Shown here one piece after another: positions 1 through 12,177 of a stretch of DNA of 64,000 bases; the first letter of the stretch is position 1; each line of letters begins with the position of its first letter. The translations under genes and the position numbers were made by a program. Below the pieces are notes generated by a model, which worked only from the letters and a program-made list of their open reading frames with translations, was not told where the DNA came from and ran no database searches. Origin of the DNA: Prostheceraeus crozeri (lineage: Eukaryota; Platyhelminthes; Polycladida; Euryleptidae); the NCBI GenBank assembly GCA_907163375.1, contig CAJQUW010006103.1:117705-181704 (forward strand), written 5' to 3'.

Positions 1-1804
1 TGTGATGTGTATAGTTTTCCACTGTCGAAATGCCTATCATTGATGACGGTTTATCGCAAATTGGATCGTAGACATTTAATCGGCATGTTTTCGTGAAGGT
101 GGTAGCCTGTAGGGAATGAAGTGCACTTTTCCTTGTACGTGCTTCCACAGGAAGCAACATGAGTCATAGTTATCTAATCCCTGGCTTTTTCGATCACGTG
201 GCGGCACGTGGTAATCTACCGGATGATGTGGATGGGAAAGAATTCAACTGAGCGTTTTTATCTCCCTTGCGCTTCGATCCAACTTGTAATTTTCTAAATC
301 ATTCTGGCAAGTTCATAAATTTAAAGAATTTATCGCAGCATGACTTGTTCTACAAAAAGGGGAGGTAATTGATTAATTTAGCCATATCTAATGGCTACCT
401 CAATTTTCAAATGAATTTAACGATAATCCAATAAATTTCGTTTTTGCAACTTAGTCATTTTTAGAAATCCCCACATAAATTCAGTGAAATTATTCGATTC
501 ATATTTTGCAATATCAAGCTATGTTGACTTATTAATTGGATGTAAAAAAGACTGCAGTCCTGAAATTCCAAAAGAAGGAAATTAATCTTTTTACATTCGT
601 TGCTTGAGTTACTGCCACTCAATTTTTCACCAGTATTTTTTGTCGCCTGCAACAGAATGTCACATGTTTATAACAATGCGATAAGTAGACTCATGGAGTC
701 CATGGCACGCCCAAATAATGATGGTACGTAGATTTCAATAATTGCAAAGATCTAAGCATTTTTGCACAAGAATCGCTTTTATGCCCGTTACAGCCATGCT
801 TGTTACAAAATAGTTCAATGGTTCACAAGCAAACTGCATAAATCTTTCTATTTATGCACTCTTATTCTAGTGACATGTAACGACAGTTTTGTATTGAATC
901 GAAGGAAAATATCTCATTACTTCTTTTAAACCCCAATTGCATAAAATGGGTGTTCGGGGCCGCACGGCTGTAAAATTGCTTGTATATATCATTTTTATCA
1001 TTATCAGGATATCAGGAACTCATGTTTCATGTAAACCTCAATATGTCACTCAGAAAAGTACACGTTTAAGTGTAACTGTATCATTCCCTTTGTAAATGAT
1101 TGACGATAAAATATAAACAGAAATCCACGGGTTTCTCGGGACCACTTTCATGAAAATGCTCGTTTTCAGCTATTCACCTGTTTCAGTACACTATTGTACG
1201 TTCAATGCTAATTGACAGCGTCGAGTGGAAGATAATTTTTCATAAATTGAAAAAAGAATCAAAAATGAATTCTCCTTTTTTTAGACCAAATGTTTTCTTT
1301 ATTTTTAAAAAAGTCAAAACCTCCAATGTTTCGTCCACCACGAATTTAGTCATGGGCAACAAAGTGCAGCTTCTAAAACGATGGGTTTACTCGAATATAT
1401 GACCAATTATAACTCGTCACTTCATGTTTCCTAATCAATGCTGGATCATATGGTTTAATACAATTCGCTTCAGCAATCCTGGTAAGAAAAATGGTCGCTG
1501 AAGCGTTGAATAAATTCAATTGTGAAATCTTCCAAGCTGAGGATCTTATTATTATGAGCATGGACAGCATGATCGGAGATGGCACTCCTATTGTCTGTTT
1601 CTCCGATGCTCTGCATAACGGTCGGCAAATGAGCGATTTGTTACTTATTTCTAAGTCCGTGCGTGGTGCACGAGGCGTTGGGTTTTTTAACTTTTTTACA
1701 AAAGGAAGGCTCATTTTTCAAATTATGATTCAATACTAAATGTTATGATTACAAACGTCACATCATTTAATATTTCGATAGTAAAAACGTCGTATAAATC
1801 AACT

Positions 1805-1875
1805 GGTCCAAGACTTTATTCGACCGGCTTCGGATAGGAGTCGGTCAGCCGCTCTTGATCTTCATCAGGAATAGA
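1805..1875 (-). repeat. Possible Penelope-like retroelement tail
   Basis: On the minus strand the sequence has CTGATGAAGATC, then a GACCG/CGGTC hairpin, then CGAATAAAG. From memory this resembles tails of Penelope-like elements, but there is no coding sequence beside it. A short direct repeat (actttattc) occurs at both edges of the segment. The assignment is a guess. Confidence 0.2.
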
Positions 1876-2390
1876 AGGACTTTATTCATGCAAATTTACA
1901 CAAAAATTCAAAGTCTGCAAATTGTTGTGAGTAGGGGCCTGAAAAGATATCATGCATAAAATGGAATGACATAGAGTCTCAACTAAATGGTATATAAGTC
2001 ACAGAAATAGGAGACTTCGGGTCAAAAATAGGAGATCTTTTAAATTTAGATTTAACATCACATCATAATGTTATTTGATTAGCTGTACATTATGTAAAGT
2101 TGCACATCGATTTCAGTGTGATTAAGATGTTTTAAAGGAGAGCAGTTACGTGTCGGCGATAAATTGTCAAAGCCAAAGATATTACGACACTGGGTCTGTT
2201 TGTCAATCAAAACCATTTTCTGATGGCTACCGTCAGGAGGTGCTCGCCATCCGGATGCAAGCCGCATCCCTCACATTTGTTGTGTTTTCAGCTAAAAGGA
2301 AATTTATTCATATAATTAAGATGCATTCATAAAATTAGCAATAGAATGAAATGAAATAAACGATAGATCAAATTGCCATGTAAAGGAAGT

Positions 2391-2462
2391 GCGGTTGGCA
2401 GGATTTGAACCTACGACCGAGGTTAACTAGACATGTGTTCTAGCCAACTGAGCAACAACGGT
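2391..2462 (-). pseudogene. Degenerate tRNA-Thr(AGT)-like sequence
   Basis: The minus strand has an A box (TTGCTCAGTTGG) and a B box (GGTTCAAATCC) at tRNA spacing, a T stem that pairs fully (GTAGG/CCTGC), and an anticodon loop CTAGTTA that would read AGT (Thr). The 5' half of the anticodon stem (CATGT) no longer pairs with its partner (ACCTC), the D stem has a mismatch, and the outer acceptor pairs are broken. It is therefore a tRNA pseudogene or the head of an old tRNA-derived repeat, not a working tRNA. Confidence 0.5.
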
Positions 2463-3401
2463 TACAGGCGACTGTGTCAATTGGCAGGATCAAACCACAC
2501 ATGATTTGTCATATTATCAAATATACTAATCAATATGATCAATGAATAGATATCTCGTGAAAGATCGATCTAATAAAATTTCGTATAAATAGATCTTATA
2601 AAACTAATCATAGACGCTATAAAATGAAAGTGCATTCATGAAAGTGTTCATTATTGATGAAGCTTTTGGAAATTTATCGTGAACTTTCGTGATTCTTAGT
2701 GGACAATTTTTGCAACTGTTGAACGAAATTTAGACGTTTCAATAAATTTCATGTGATGATTGATTTGATGACCGAAGGGAAATCTTATGATGGAGTTCAG
2801 ATCTATTTCTCCTATTATCCATCCTAATATTTTTCATGACATTATTTCTCGTCTAACCATTGACATGATTGATTCACCACCAAGTAATTAGATCCTTATC
2901 GTCGTGTGATGGATAACCGGGATGAGTGGACTATCAATGTCTACCTCTCACTGTAATTACAATACAAATCCTGTTCTAAGAATCATGTTCACCGTGTGAG
3001 CTTGAAGAGGTAAATGAAATGTGTCACGCAATTTTTCTTCTTCTTTACCTTGTCTATCATTTTTCATTCTGCTCATGCGATGGTCGTGCTTAAATAAGTT
3101 TAGCTTGCCTTATCTTCTCAAACATAGCCCGCAGCTTGTATGACTTTTTTGCAATGTCAATGCCTGCTCTATTCGAGCGCGGGTTGTGGGAATATATTTT
3201 CTTACTTGTAATTTAACTCGATATGTTGGTGATGGGGCGTTATGCGAAAGGGAAGAAGTCGAAGGAAGAATAAAATAAATGCGAGAATGCCGACGTATCG
3301 AGACACAGAATTTGCATTAAGTAGAACCAGAGATTTGTCTTGAATGACGATGTGGTATTGATCATTTTATTTAATTTATCGCTTTATATAGACGTTTTTT
3401 A

Positions 3402-3450
3402 GAACCGTCCAAGACCCCAGTAGGGGTAAAAAGTGACGTAAAATCCGTAA
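3402..3450 (+). repeat. SINE tail fragment
   Basis: The segment matches the 3' part of the tRNA-derived SINE family seen in full at 14725-14924 (shared blocks ACCGTCCAAG, CCCCAGTA and GTGACGT). The tRNA-related head is absent. Confidence 0.35.
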
Positions 3451-4248
3451 AAAAAATTAAAAAAAATATAGACGTTTTATGAGTAGTATTAGTAGTGATT
3501 ATCAATTCAGTCATTAGGGCCTACTTATCATTTTGAGAATTGTAATTCTCTCTAAAGATAGGAATGAAAGTGAGTCTCGTAAACAAGTGGTTATATTCTG
3601 TGATGGAGAGCAGCACTGTTGTCAATAAAATGATTATGACCAATCCTATGTTGATTATCTAAAAATCAAGAATTTATGCGACCACAGTGAGACAAAGTAA
3701 ACGTCAAGTTTATCATGTAGTTGCACTCCCATGGCGCTCGTTCTATGATAAATATCCTGAAAGCCTCTTAATTGATCAATTCAGGTGCGGGCACTATTTG
3801 AGGAGGGGTTATGTGATTATTTTTCAATTCACCGTGGACTCTATTCGAGTAAATGCGATGTTTCAATTATTGCTGATATCTGCGAAACAAAAGACGACGT
3901 CGAAATACGAAGAGTCAAAGATATCAGTTGTTCATTTCATGACATCATTTCATTCATGTCTTTTCATGATGTGGTCATTTCTCCATGTCACTTATATTCA
4001 ATTGAAAATAAAGGTTCCATAAAAAATAGATTTCTTGAATGAAATCAATTTATTCCTGGATCAATTAAAAACTACTACAAGGTTGAGAGTGATGCTCACT
4101 AAGCTATTAATCATTGCATCAAGACCAACGGAGTGCTGTTATTCTACTGCTTGCGACCTCAGGTAACCGCTTCCAACCATAGATGACCACATCAAAGTTG
4201 TTGCTTGATTACTATGTCCCGTTCAGCAATGTCCCATTGTTTACTTAC

Positions 4249-4392
4249 CGCTCTGCAATGCCCCACTTGAAGGACAATGAAGCGTGGTTGTAGTCTTGAT
4301 GCATTCGCAGACTCGTTTAGGCAATGTCTCATAGCATCACTCGTATCCATGCCGCAGCTCTCACTTGTCCTGCACGATGTGGCAGTGCAGAA
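4249..4392 (-). CDS. Possible isolated minus-strand exon, unknown product
   Basis: A 48-codon open stretch on the minus strand is bounded by a plausible acceptor (CTTGCAG) and a consensus donor (GTAAGT), with 144 nt between them so that phase is kept. The peptide has five or six cysteines and no motif I recognise. It would lie antisense to the RAB3GAP2 locus. Consensus splice sites around a short open frame occur by chance in sequence of this length, and no partner exon was found, so this is a weak candidate. Confidence 0.2.
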
Positions 4393-5804
4393 CTGCAAGT
4401 CGCAAGCATCAAAGCAAAATAAAGTGTTATTAAATATCTGAGCTTACTGTATGCGACTTAACATTAATTCTCAATTTGTCTATCCCCAAGCCTTTAATTA
4501 CTGCAAAAGGGCATTGCGTTCATGAACATTTTTACACATTCTATGTATTCAACAATAGAAGTTAATAATGGAAGTAGCATGGTAGAAGTAGGATGACTTG
4601 GTTCGAAACATCGAAAATCACAAGTTGCAAAAGTATACAGGGTGCCATAAAAACCACGTACGATGCTAATTCAGCAAGTACAAAGAAAATTCTTCAACGT
4701 TGGTTAATCAGAATTCTTGCCAACGGTTGTTGGCTATTCATTATTTCCGAATAACATAAAAGAGAATTGTCGTAAAGAAATTTGTGAATGAGGTCATTCA
4801 TATGATTGAGTACTATCGAACTGCCAAGGAATAAAGTTCTTTAAAAGATAACCATTTTTGATGTCACGGAAAAGTTTGTTATGCAGTACTGTTTTCGAAT
4901 GATTGCCAGATACACAAATGAGTTACACCCGCATTGGATACCACCAACCAAAAGAATGTCGACGTGTCTTTTCAATTCTCTCTGTATTTCAGTTATTTAA
5001 ACCGGTAGTATTACTATTTAGAAATATAGAGAGATGTTGGGATACCGTTTGCACCACAACAATAGCAAGGGGAAGGCATTTCTAACCGCATCAAAACTGC
5101 AGTCGTTGAGTAATGCAAGTGCAGATTTCTTTGACGTAAAGATCCCATGTAATACCAGAATTATAGGTTGCGCAACTGGTCGCTATTTTTTTTTGGAGCT
5201 CTTATATCATTGACCGGATAAGTTTATCTCGGAGATTGAAACAAACATGGCCATCTTCTTGTACTTGCTTAATTTTAGTCCATTCTGAGAGCACCAGGAA
5301 CAAACACGATGTTCTGAGAAACTTATATGATGTATGGTTCAACAGCATTTCACATTCATTAGATAGCAATGTCGAACCAGTTTATTGTATTTGAATGTCA
5401 TAAAGTCACCTTCATTTTTTCACTCTGCCTGGCTGGTATTTAATTCTCAATATTCTACAAGTTTCAAGCCCAACGTTTGTACCGATCAAAGAGAAAATGG
5501 TAAAGATCGAACTACCAATCGAAATGTTAAATAAATCGGTTTCAAAGTGTCTGTTTTAAATGCTTCTCATCTTCATCCGCAGTTTCTATTATTCTATTGA
5601 TGTATGCAAGCTCAATGACATGTCGCAATAAATATATAATTTGTCATTATTTTACTGTAGATGTTTAAATATCAGTGTGAAACTTCTTAAACATTTTCCC
5701 GATGACATTTGAGATCTTATCGTTTAGTCTCCAGATACGTTTAGTACATACAAGCGGTAGTTTTGCATTGGACGAACAATGAATAACGGTCATACTGCTT
5801 GCAG

Positions 5805-6020
5805 GCAAATTGTGATGCGGACGTTGTTCCTGCGTTCATGATGGATGAAAGTTGGAGAGACAACGTTGACGGTCGTTTATCACTCGTGGAATTAGCCATC
5901 GATCAACCAGCCACAAATTACGGTCTTCTTCTACACCATTCTCATCTGCTTTTCATCCTCGATGCCATTCTCACCTACGACATCCGTGGCATGAAGCCCT
6001 ACAGCCTTTTCGACCACCGA
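5805..6020 (+). CDS. RAB3GAP2: RAB3GAP2 internal exon (72 codons)
   Basis: This exon encodes part of the C-terminal third of the Rab3GAP non-catalytic subunit, which with RAB3GAP1 forms a cytosolic complex that regulates Rab3 and acts as Rab18 exchange factor. What I see: an acceptor (TGCTTGCAG) at 5796-5804, 72 open codons, and a donor GTGAGT at 6021. The peptide contains SWRDNVDGRLSLVELA and ends MKPYSLFDHR, which lines up with the vertebrate block ending in KPLSLFDSK (family sequence from memory). The frame joins in phase 0 to the exon at 28819, whose first residues continue the same conserved block. The upstream exons were not found in the window. Identification rests on recalled family sequence and should be confirmed by a protein search. 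Confidence 0.75.
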
Positions 6021-6169
6021 GTGAGTCCATAACCTAATGGTCGTCAGACAGTGGAAATTTGCATTGAATAGAAATTTCATCTCTTCGACGGAAGTTTGTA
6101 GATCTACACAATAATAAAAATTCAATATCTTGTCAAGAGGCAAGAGATGCATCTCTCACTTAAATTATT

Positions 6170-6331
6170 GACGATTTATTTTTTCGACAATAATGCAAGT
6201 AAAATTCCGAGACTCGTTCCGTCTTGATGGATGATCTCAAGGGGTATCTTGAGACATCCATTGGGGCTGTCCTCCGACACGAAGCGCGTCGGGAAATTTT
6301 ACTTGCATTATTGTCAAAAACATTAATCGTC
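6170..6331. mobile_element. Small inverted-repeat (MITE-like) element with central hairpin
   Basis: The ends are imperfect inverted repeats of about 40 bp that share GACAATAATGCAAGTAAAAT on the left arm and its complement on the right. The centre has a second hairpin (GGATGATCTCAAG / TCTTGAGACATCC). No coding capacity and no clear target duplication are visible. The two-tier fold suggests a non-autonomous DNA element of unknown superfamily. Confidence 0.55.
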
Positions 6332-6990
6332 TGTAGAAAAAAGGATCGATAATTTTCTTCACCTCCTGGAAAAGGAAACATTTCCCGTACAAGAAGACGA
6401 AAGAAATTCAATACGTCAATGCAATTCGTGTAGGATGAATGACAGCGTCTATGGTCACAAAGGAATTTCCTGCTTCATGTTTACGTGACAAGGAAAAAAT
6501 CATGACGAAATTAATTGTGACATGAATCAATAGAAAATTATATTATAGTCTGTAAAAGTAGTACACAGCATGGTAGCATAGGCAAATGTGAATACACATT
6601 GTTGTGCAGCAAAATTGCCCACTCCTGTTAATTTTGCTAAAATGCGGTTTTCTAGAGGTGGCTACACATCCATATAGTCTTCATTCTTTTTACATTTTTC
6701 TGGCCATTCTTACGAGACTGAAATGACAGTCCAAAAGTAATTTGTATTAATAAATGCGCAATGATGATATTCGTGCTCTTTTACAAATTTGATAGGGTGG
6801 TCAATTTTGCGGCACAACACTGTGCATGCATGTGCATAGGTACATGTAGATGAATTACATATACGTGTATGCATGTATTACAAAAAAACAGAATATATTT
6901 ATCTACGCATTCATTAATTAAATAAGTTTATTGCAAATTAATAATGCTGCATAAGTTTTTTCTAAGTTTTTCTCGTGTTATTGAGTGTTA

Positions 6991-7165
6991 TCTGTGGCAA
7001 AGTGGTTAAATGAGTGGCCTAGCGACTTCTTGGTCTAGAGGTCGATCCCCGAAAGTGTCAGTGGAAGTTGGCAGACGAGGCATCCAGACTCAAGGCGTCA
7101 CGACACTCCAGAAAATTCTGACTATGTCAGCACCATTCAAATCCTCAGTGTAATGGTAGTGATGG
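6991..7165 (+). mobile_element. tRNA-derived SINE, copy 1
   Basis: The head has tRNA-like A-box (TGTGGCAAAGTGGTTAAAT) and B-box (GGTCGATCCCC) motifs. The body shares GTCAGTGGAAGT, GGCATCC, ACACTCCAGAAAA and TCAGCACC with the copies at 14725 and 25245. No target duplication is visible, so this is probably an older copy. Confidence 0.7.
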
Positions 7166-9899
7166 GTGGTGCAAGACTTCATTGATTTCATTTTAATACA
7201 CAAATATTTCACTGACTTTCGTTTTGCGCTTTGTTTCTTTCAGCTAAAAGTATGGTCCACTTAACTATTATTTTTAGTTTGTGTTGTTGATTATTATAAT
7301 TTTTATTGTCCTTGTACTGTTCTAAAGCCATGCACCTGTAATTTATTTTCTGGATGGAAGTTTGAACTTTGAAATTTAGATTTCTTTGTAGAAGCATTGT
7401 ATAAATACTTCAGTTTCTCTATTTTATGATTTTCAAAAGATTGGGGATCTCCAAGTACGAATCTCGTGGAGAACCGATGACGGCTTTGGAATCATAAATC
7501 GGATACGCACGACATGTCCACAACATAGCTCAATTGTCTGCACATTTGGGCGTCAATGTTTAATGCTATTTCGATAACCCTTTCACTACTACGTGCGTTC
7601 GACTTTGCTCAAATTTCAGGTATCTTTTCCTAAATTTTCCGTGCTGACCCAGTCTGTCACTCAAAGCGACCTCAGCACTATAATAACTAGGAAAAGGGGC
7701 TGAAGCTGTTAAATGAATGCTTTAACTAGTTGCCGGCTAAACTATTAATAATACATTTTTATACAACTTAGCCATGTATGCCTTGTGTATGCTATCTATG
7801 TATAGCAATCGGAATTTTTTCAGACTATTCAAGGTTAAGCATTATCATTAGATAACGGCAGAATCACTTCAATAGATGCAGAATTGGTCATGCGTATGAT
7901 TTATTCTCACACGTTGATGAGAATTAACCAATCACTCATTTATAATAGAATATAATTCTTGGTAATTTGAAAATTAATTGAAGTAATCCTTATGCGGCCA
8001 GAGGACCCTCTCCAATCTGTAGGTTCACAGATGCAGTATTGTTGTGATCATTAGGTTGACCAGTTCTTGAGTGAACTCGCTGTAGCTTTCTCGTGAACGG
8101 AAAGAAGTTGGTAGGCATCGGCCTATGAACTGGTAATAATTGGAAATCTTAAGCCTACGTATCCTTCTAACACGCATTCCACACAAGTGCACAACGTAAC
8201 ACGAGCGCCTCAAACCGCAGATAGGCTACTACTGGAAGTATAGAAAGACACAGGCCATCAATAGTTACTTTAGAGGGAAATGAATAATTAATGTACAATC
8301 AAAAAATGCGTTACAAGCAAAGAAAATTTAAGTAGAAATTGAACTGCAATAACACTATTACTACATAGAATAGAATGTAATTAAGCTATTACAAGACACT
8401 ATAACTAAAATAGCACAGAACATGGAAAATAGTCCTTCTTCTTTTGACTCTAGTTGTTATCACAGATTATCACGAATTATGACTTACACTATGTACAGGG
8501 AACCTACATCTCGGTAGAAATGGGGCACACGTAAATATAGGGAAGAATTTAGTCATTTCTGAGATCCATGCAAATCTACAATAAAAAGGAGAGGGGCAGA
8601 GGATAGGGATGACGGTTTGTTAATTTCCATGTTACAAATATGATGCTAAAAGCATAGGAGCAGAGTGTGACAGAGCGCCGTTCAGTTGAACTAGTTCACG
8701 ATTTTCGTGAATTTGAGCTGAATGGCGTTCGGATATTTTGGAGATGAAAGGGAGTTGTTGCTCTCGTTCATTTCTACATTTAGACGTTCACACATGATTG
8801 ACCGAAATTACCTAGTTAGAATGGTCCATCCTAAGCTATTTTTATCCATACTTTCGGCTGCTTGACGCTCATGATCACACGCATGCACAATATCGAATTC
8901 TTGGAAATCTTAGATGATGACATTTCTGATGAAGTAACTGGGAACACCCAGACGCATATGCCCTAATTCTTATGACTAAAGCAGCTACAAATTAATTTCA
9001 TTTTATGACAAAAGACTGTAGGATGCTTAGGATTGATCGTTACAAAATGTAGTGCTGCTTTATCTATTAAAGACAGATTTATACAAGTATACCTTCATGC
9101 AATTGCCATTATGTCAAAGAGGAAAAGTATCGGTGCTGTTAAGCCATGTAAGCTTATAACTTGTGAATTCTCCAAATTGCAGTGACATCATAGTTCGTAA
9201 TATCTTACACTGGAATATTTATACATGTGAAAGAAGCGATGACTCAATTATTTAGATAGATAACTACGTAGTCAAAGAAAATTTCAAAATTCCTTTTGAA
9301 TTGAACGGGAAATGAACGGAAAGGGAAAGGTGAACGTAAAGTGAACGAGATGGACTAATTGCCGAACTTGAGCTGAACGGTGTTCGCGATTTTTAAAATG
9401 GACGTGAACTGAGTGCCATTCAAAATTTTCGTGAACTTGTCATTCACTACATAGGAAAGCTCCTCGTCCTTTTTGCATTTGATATTATAAGCACTACAAC
9501 AGTATCAAAAACAGAAACAGCACAAGTGCCTTGTCGGGTCACACCAAAATCTGTGACGTCAGTAGCATTGTAGATATTAGTATTAAATACTTGAGATGTC
9601 TGAATGATTCTGTTGATTCAAGTTTGTCGGAATCACGTCTTACCAGCTTGCATAAGTAAGGAAACAGGCATCACGAAACAGCAGGAGCTGTTCTACTACA
9701 ACTGTACATGTACAAGAAGTCATTCATTTTCAAGCGCTCTGCAATGGGGACGAGCGGAGGGGGAGTGCGCTTGGAGCCGAGCTCCACTTTCTTATGAGGA
9801 GTCTAGCTAGCATGTCTCTTTGTTCTATCTTCTCTTTTTCTCATATTACTCTCTATTGATCAGCATAGTGGCGCAAATGGATCGCGTGTGAAGTAGATT
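7166..9899. other. Intronic stretch without recognised features
   Basis: This is AT-rich sequence within the long RAB3GAP2 intron. The open frames are short and uninformative. Around 8650-8760 and 9290-9440 several near-repeats of GTGAACG/GAACGG occur on both strands, possibly parts of one decayed element, but its borders cannot be fixed. Confidence 0.4.
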
Positions 9900-11726
9900 C
9901 AATTTTTGTGATATAACTACTCGCCGCAAGTGGACACATGATCTCTTCAGGCAGACATCGCGCAAACAAGTCTTGTGGATCAGAGCGACAGGTTTACTCT
10001 TCACTATTCATGAAGTCATCTTCTCACGAACACAGGTCCGAGAGAGTCACACGAGACAGTGGCTACCTGTCGTACTCAACACTTCAAATGCAACACTTGT
10101 TTAGCGGCTTCACAAGAAGTTTATGTAACTCGTTATCGCAGCAAGCCATGTATTATGTGGAGAGTCTGATATAGAGGCGCGCTTTCGGAGCATGCGAGTA
10201 TCAGCGCGACATTACACTCATACTATCTGCAAACCCTATGTTTCGCGCGTGAGCGAGGGTCATGATCCACATCCATACTCACAGGTAGCGATTAACTCAC
10301 TGTGCGAGAGATGTTCTGTTACAGAAGATCCGATGGAGGTGAGGCGGAGAGAGGCGGAGTGAAACAGAGTCTATAGAAGCTGAATGTGTAGAGACACAAG
10401 ACTGCGGTGTGAGAAAAGGTCTCGCGTAGTGATGGCGAATCAGGAGAAGTTTATTGAGGTGGATGGAGGGACCGGTTTAAAGGTAAGGGAGAGTGCTTTG
10501 GTGGTGGATAGATTGGGGAGAGACACGCGAAGTTGGTACACTTAGCACACACGAACGCTGTAAGCTGGGAGACACACACACACAATGACATTTTGAGTGT
10601 CATAGAGAGAAGATTCAGTTAATCACTACAGCTCTCTGAGATATGCGGACAAATAGGATGGCTCTAGCGCGCGAGAGAGAGGTGGGGCATGATTTCAGAG
10701 TAGTGGGATACTATAGAATGGTTAGGACCGATGTAGAGAGCGGGAGAGCACACAGCTAAAGATAATCGTGTGAGCACGCATATCGTGATACACGCACAGT
10801 AACAGGATTGAGAGCGGTTTGATGTGTCGTAAGTGTCGAGTTGACTAGTGTTTTGGAGGCATCTAGGTCATGTAGAGTTGAAGTGAGATGTACAAGACAC
10901 ACACACACACACAACGAGCATTATATAGACATGAGAGAGGGTCATCTAGGAGGACAAGTGGTAGCATGCGATCGGGGAGGATTCTTATATTTAGGAGATA
11001 CGACAGTGCGTGTAGTTGTAGAGCGTGCAACAGTGGTTGTTTTGGTTGAGTTAATCACGGTGATGTGGTTTATGTGTTTGATGAGTCTCTTCTGTACATT
11101 CTATCTTCATCATGGCTAACCATAATAGGTTGTGAGAGAGATTCATTTGTTGTATGTTAATAACGACAAGAGGTGTATCTTTACACTAGCAGGAGCCTGA
11201 TTTAGTCTAGCTTCATAGTGAGCGATTTGTATTTTAGGAGTTTGTAGGGGAACAGATTAGTTCAGTGGGATTAGGTCGGGGTATTTAGAATTCTACACTG
11301 GTCTCTATATCATGTGTGTGACGACTAATTCATAGCTGAGATCTACTGTTTGTGTGGAACTTTCTATAGACGTTGGGGAGAGACATCAGTGAGTGCATTT
11401 CAGGGTAATTTCTAGATGTAATTTAAGGTACGTAGAGAGAGTGGGAGTCAGTAAGATTAGGTGTTACTTGAGGGGTGGTTGTTGAGTGTGTTCAGCACGT
11501 GGATAAATGTTGGGGAGTCTATGTGAGAGAAGGTGGGATCAGTGGTGGGTAGGAAGGGTCAGGAGTAACTGATTTTGGAGTAGGAGAGAGAACTTCAGCC
11601 GAAGGTGATGCACGTCGGTGTGCTCGTGGTGGCAATTTTTGGGGACGGACATAGTGGGGGAGTATCGCAGGACTATATTCATTGGACTTCTGGAGATGAA
11701 GTTATATGGACTGTGTGACAGACAAC
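9900..11726. other. Purine/GT-rich stretch with falling C content
   Basis: The stretch is rich in GAGAG, GTGTG and short CACA runs but has no tandem unit. Reading 60-base lines, C falls from about 12 (near 10500) to about 7 (near 10980) to 4-8 (11220-11700) on the plus strand while G stays high. Open frames here (for example 10841-11119) are artefacts of this bias. It leads into the C-free segment at 11727. Confidence 0.6.
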
Positions 11727-12112
11727 ATTATTAATGAATAAGAATAGAGATTTTTGGGGGAGGAATAATGATAGTAATATTAGAGAGGAATGTAATAGGT
11801 AAGGAAAAGGGGAATGAGGAGGAATGGTTGAAGTGAATTGTTTTATAGGGTAGTTAGAATGATTGAGGGAGGGATATGAGAGAGAGGGAATGTATGAGGG
11901 AGGGTATTTGAAGATGAGGAAAGGGTTTTAAGAGGGTTTTGTGAAGGGGAAGATGGTGATGGAGAGAGTAGAGTGGATGTTGATAGTTATTGGTGGAATT
12001 GGAAGGAATGTTAATGTAGAGTATTATATGAATTAGGATGGTAGTAAATAGAGGTTTTAGTGAGGATTTAGTAGTGGTTTTGGAAGTTGGGTTGGGATAG
12101 GGATTGGTAAAT
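11727..12112. other. 386-bp segment with no cytosine on the plus strand
   Basis: Between the C at 11726 and the C at 12113 I find no C. The segment is made of A, G and T with many GGAG, GAGG and GTAG words and no simple repeat unit. It lies directly upstream of the PLOD frame, so any splice acceptor for that exon would have to work without a normal pyrimidine tract. Whether this is biology (extreme GC skew) or an assembly or consensus fault cannot be told from one sequence. Confidence 0.85.
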
Positions 12113-12177
12113 CGGTGATAGGAGGGGTCTATTGATTGTAACGGAGGTGATAGTAGATTCGACTCCTACGAGCGGCT

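Larger units (their letters stand above)
1..5804. other. Non-coding stretch, probably intron of RAB3GAP2
   Basis: No exon of the downstream RAB3GAP2 gene is recognisable here. The exon at 5805 starts mid-protein, so this stretch is most likely intron and earlier exons lie outside the window. It holds a degenerate tRNA-like sequence (2391-2462), a SINE tail fragment (3402-3450), a possible retroelement tail (1805-1875) and one possible minus-strand exon (4249-4392). An open frame at 1491-1739 (82 codons, plus) has no features I recognise. Confidence 0.5.

Noticed and set aside
1373-1739. Overlapping open frames on both strands (113 and 82 codons)
   Set aside because: No motif, no splice sites that fit the neighbouring gene, and both strands are open at once.
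10841-11119. 92-codon open frame upstream of PLOD
   Set aside because: It lies in biased GT/GA-rich sequence where stops are rare, has no domain and no splice context.
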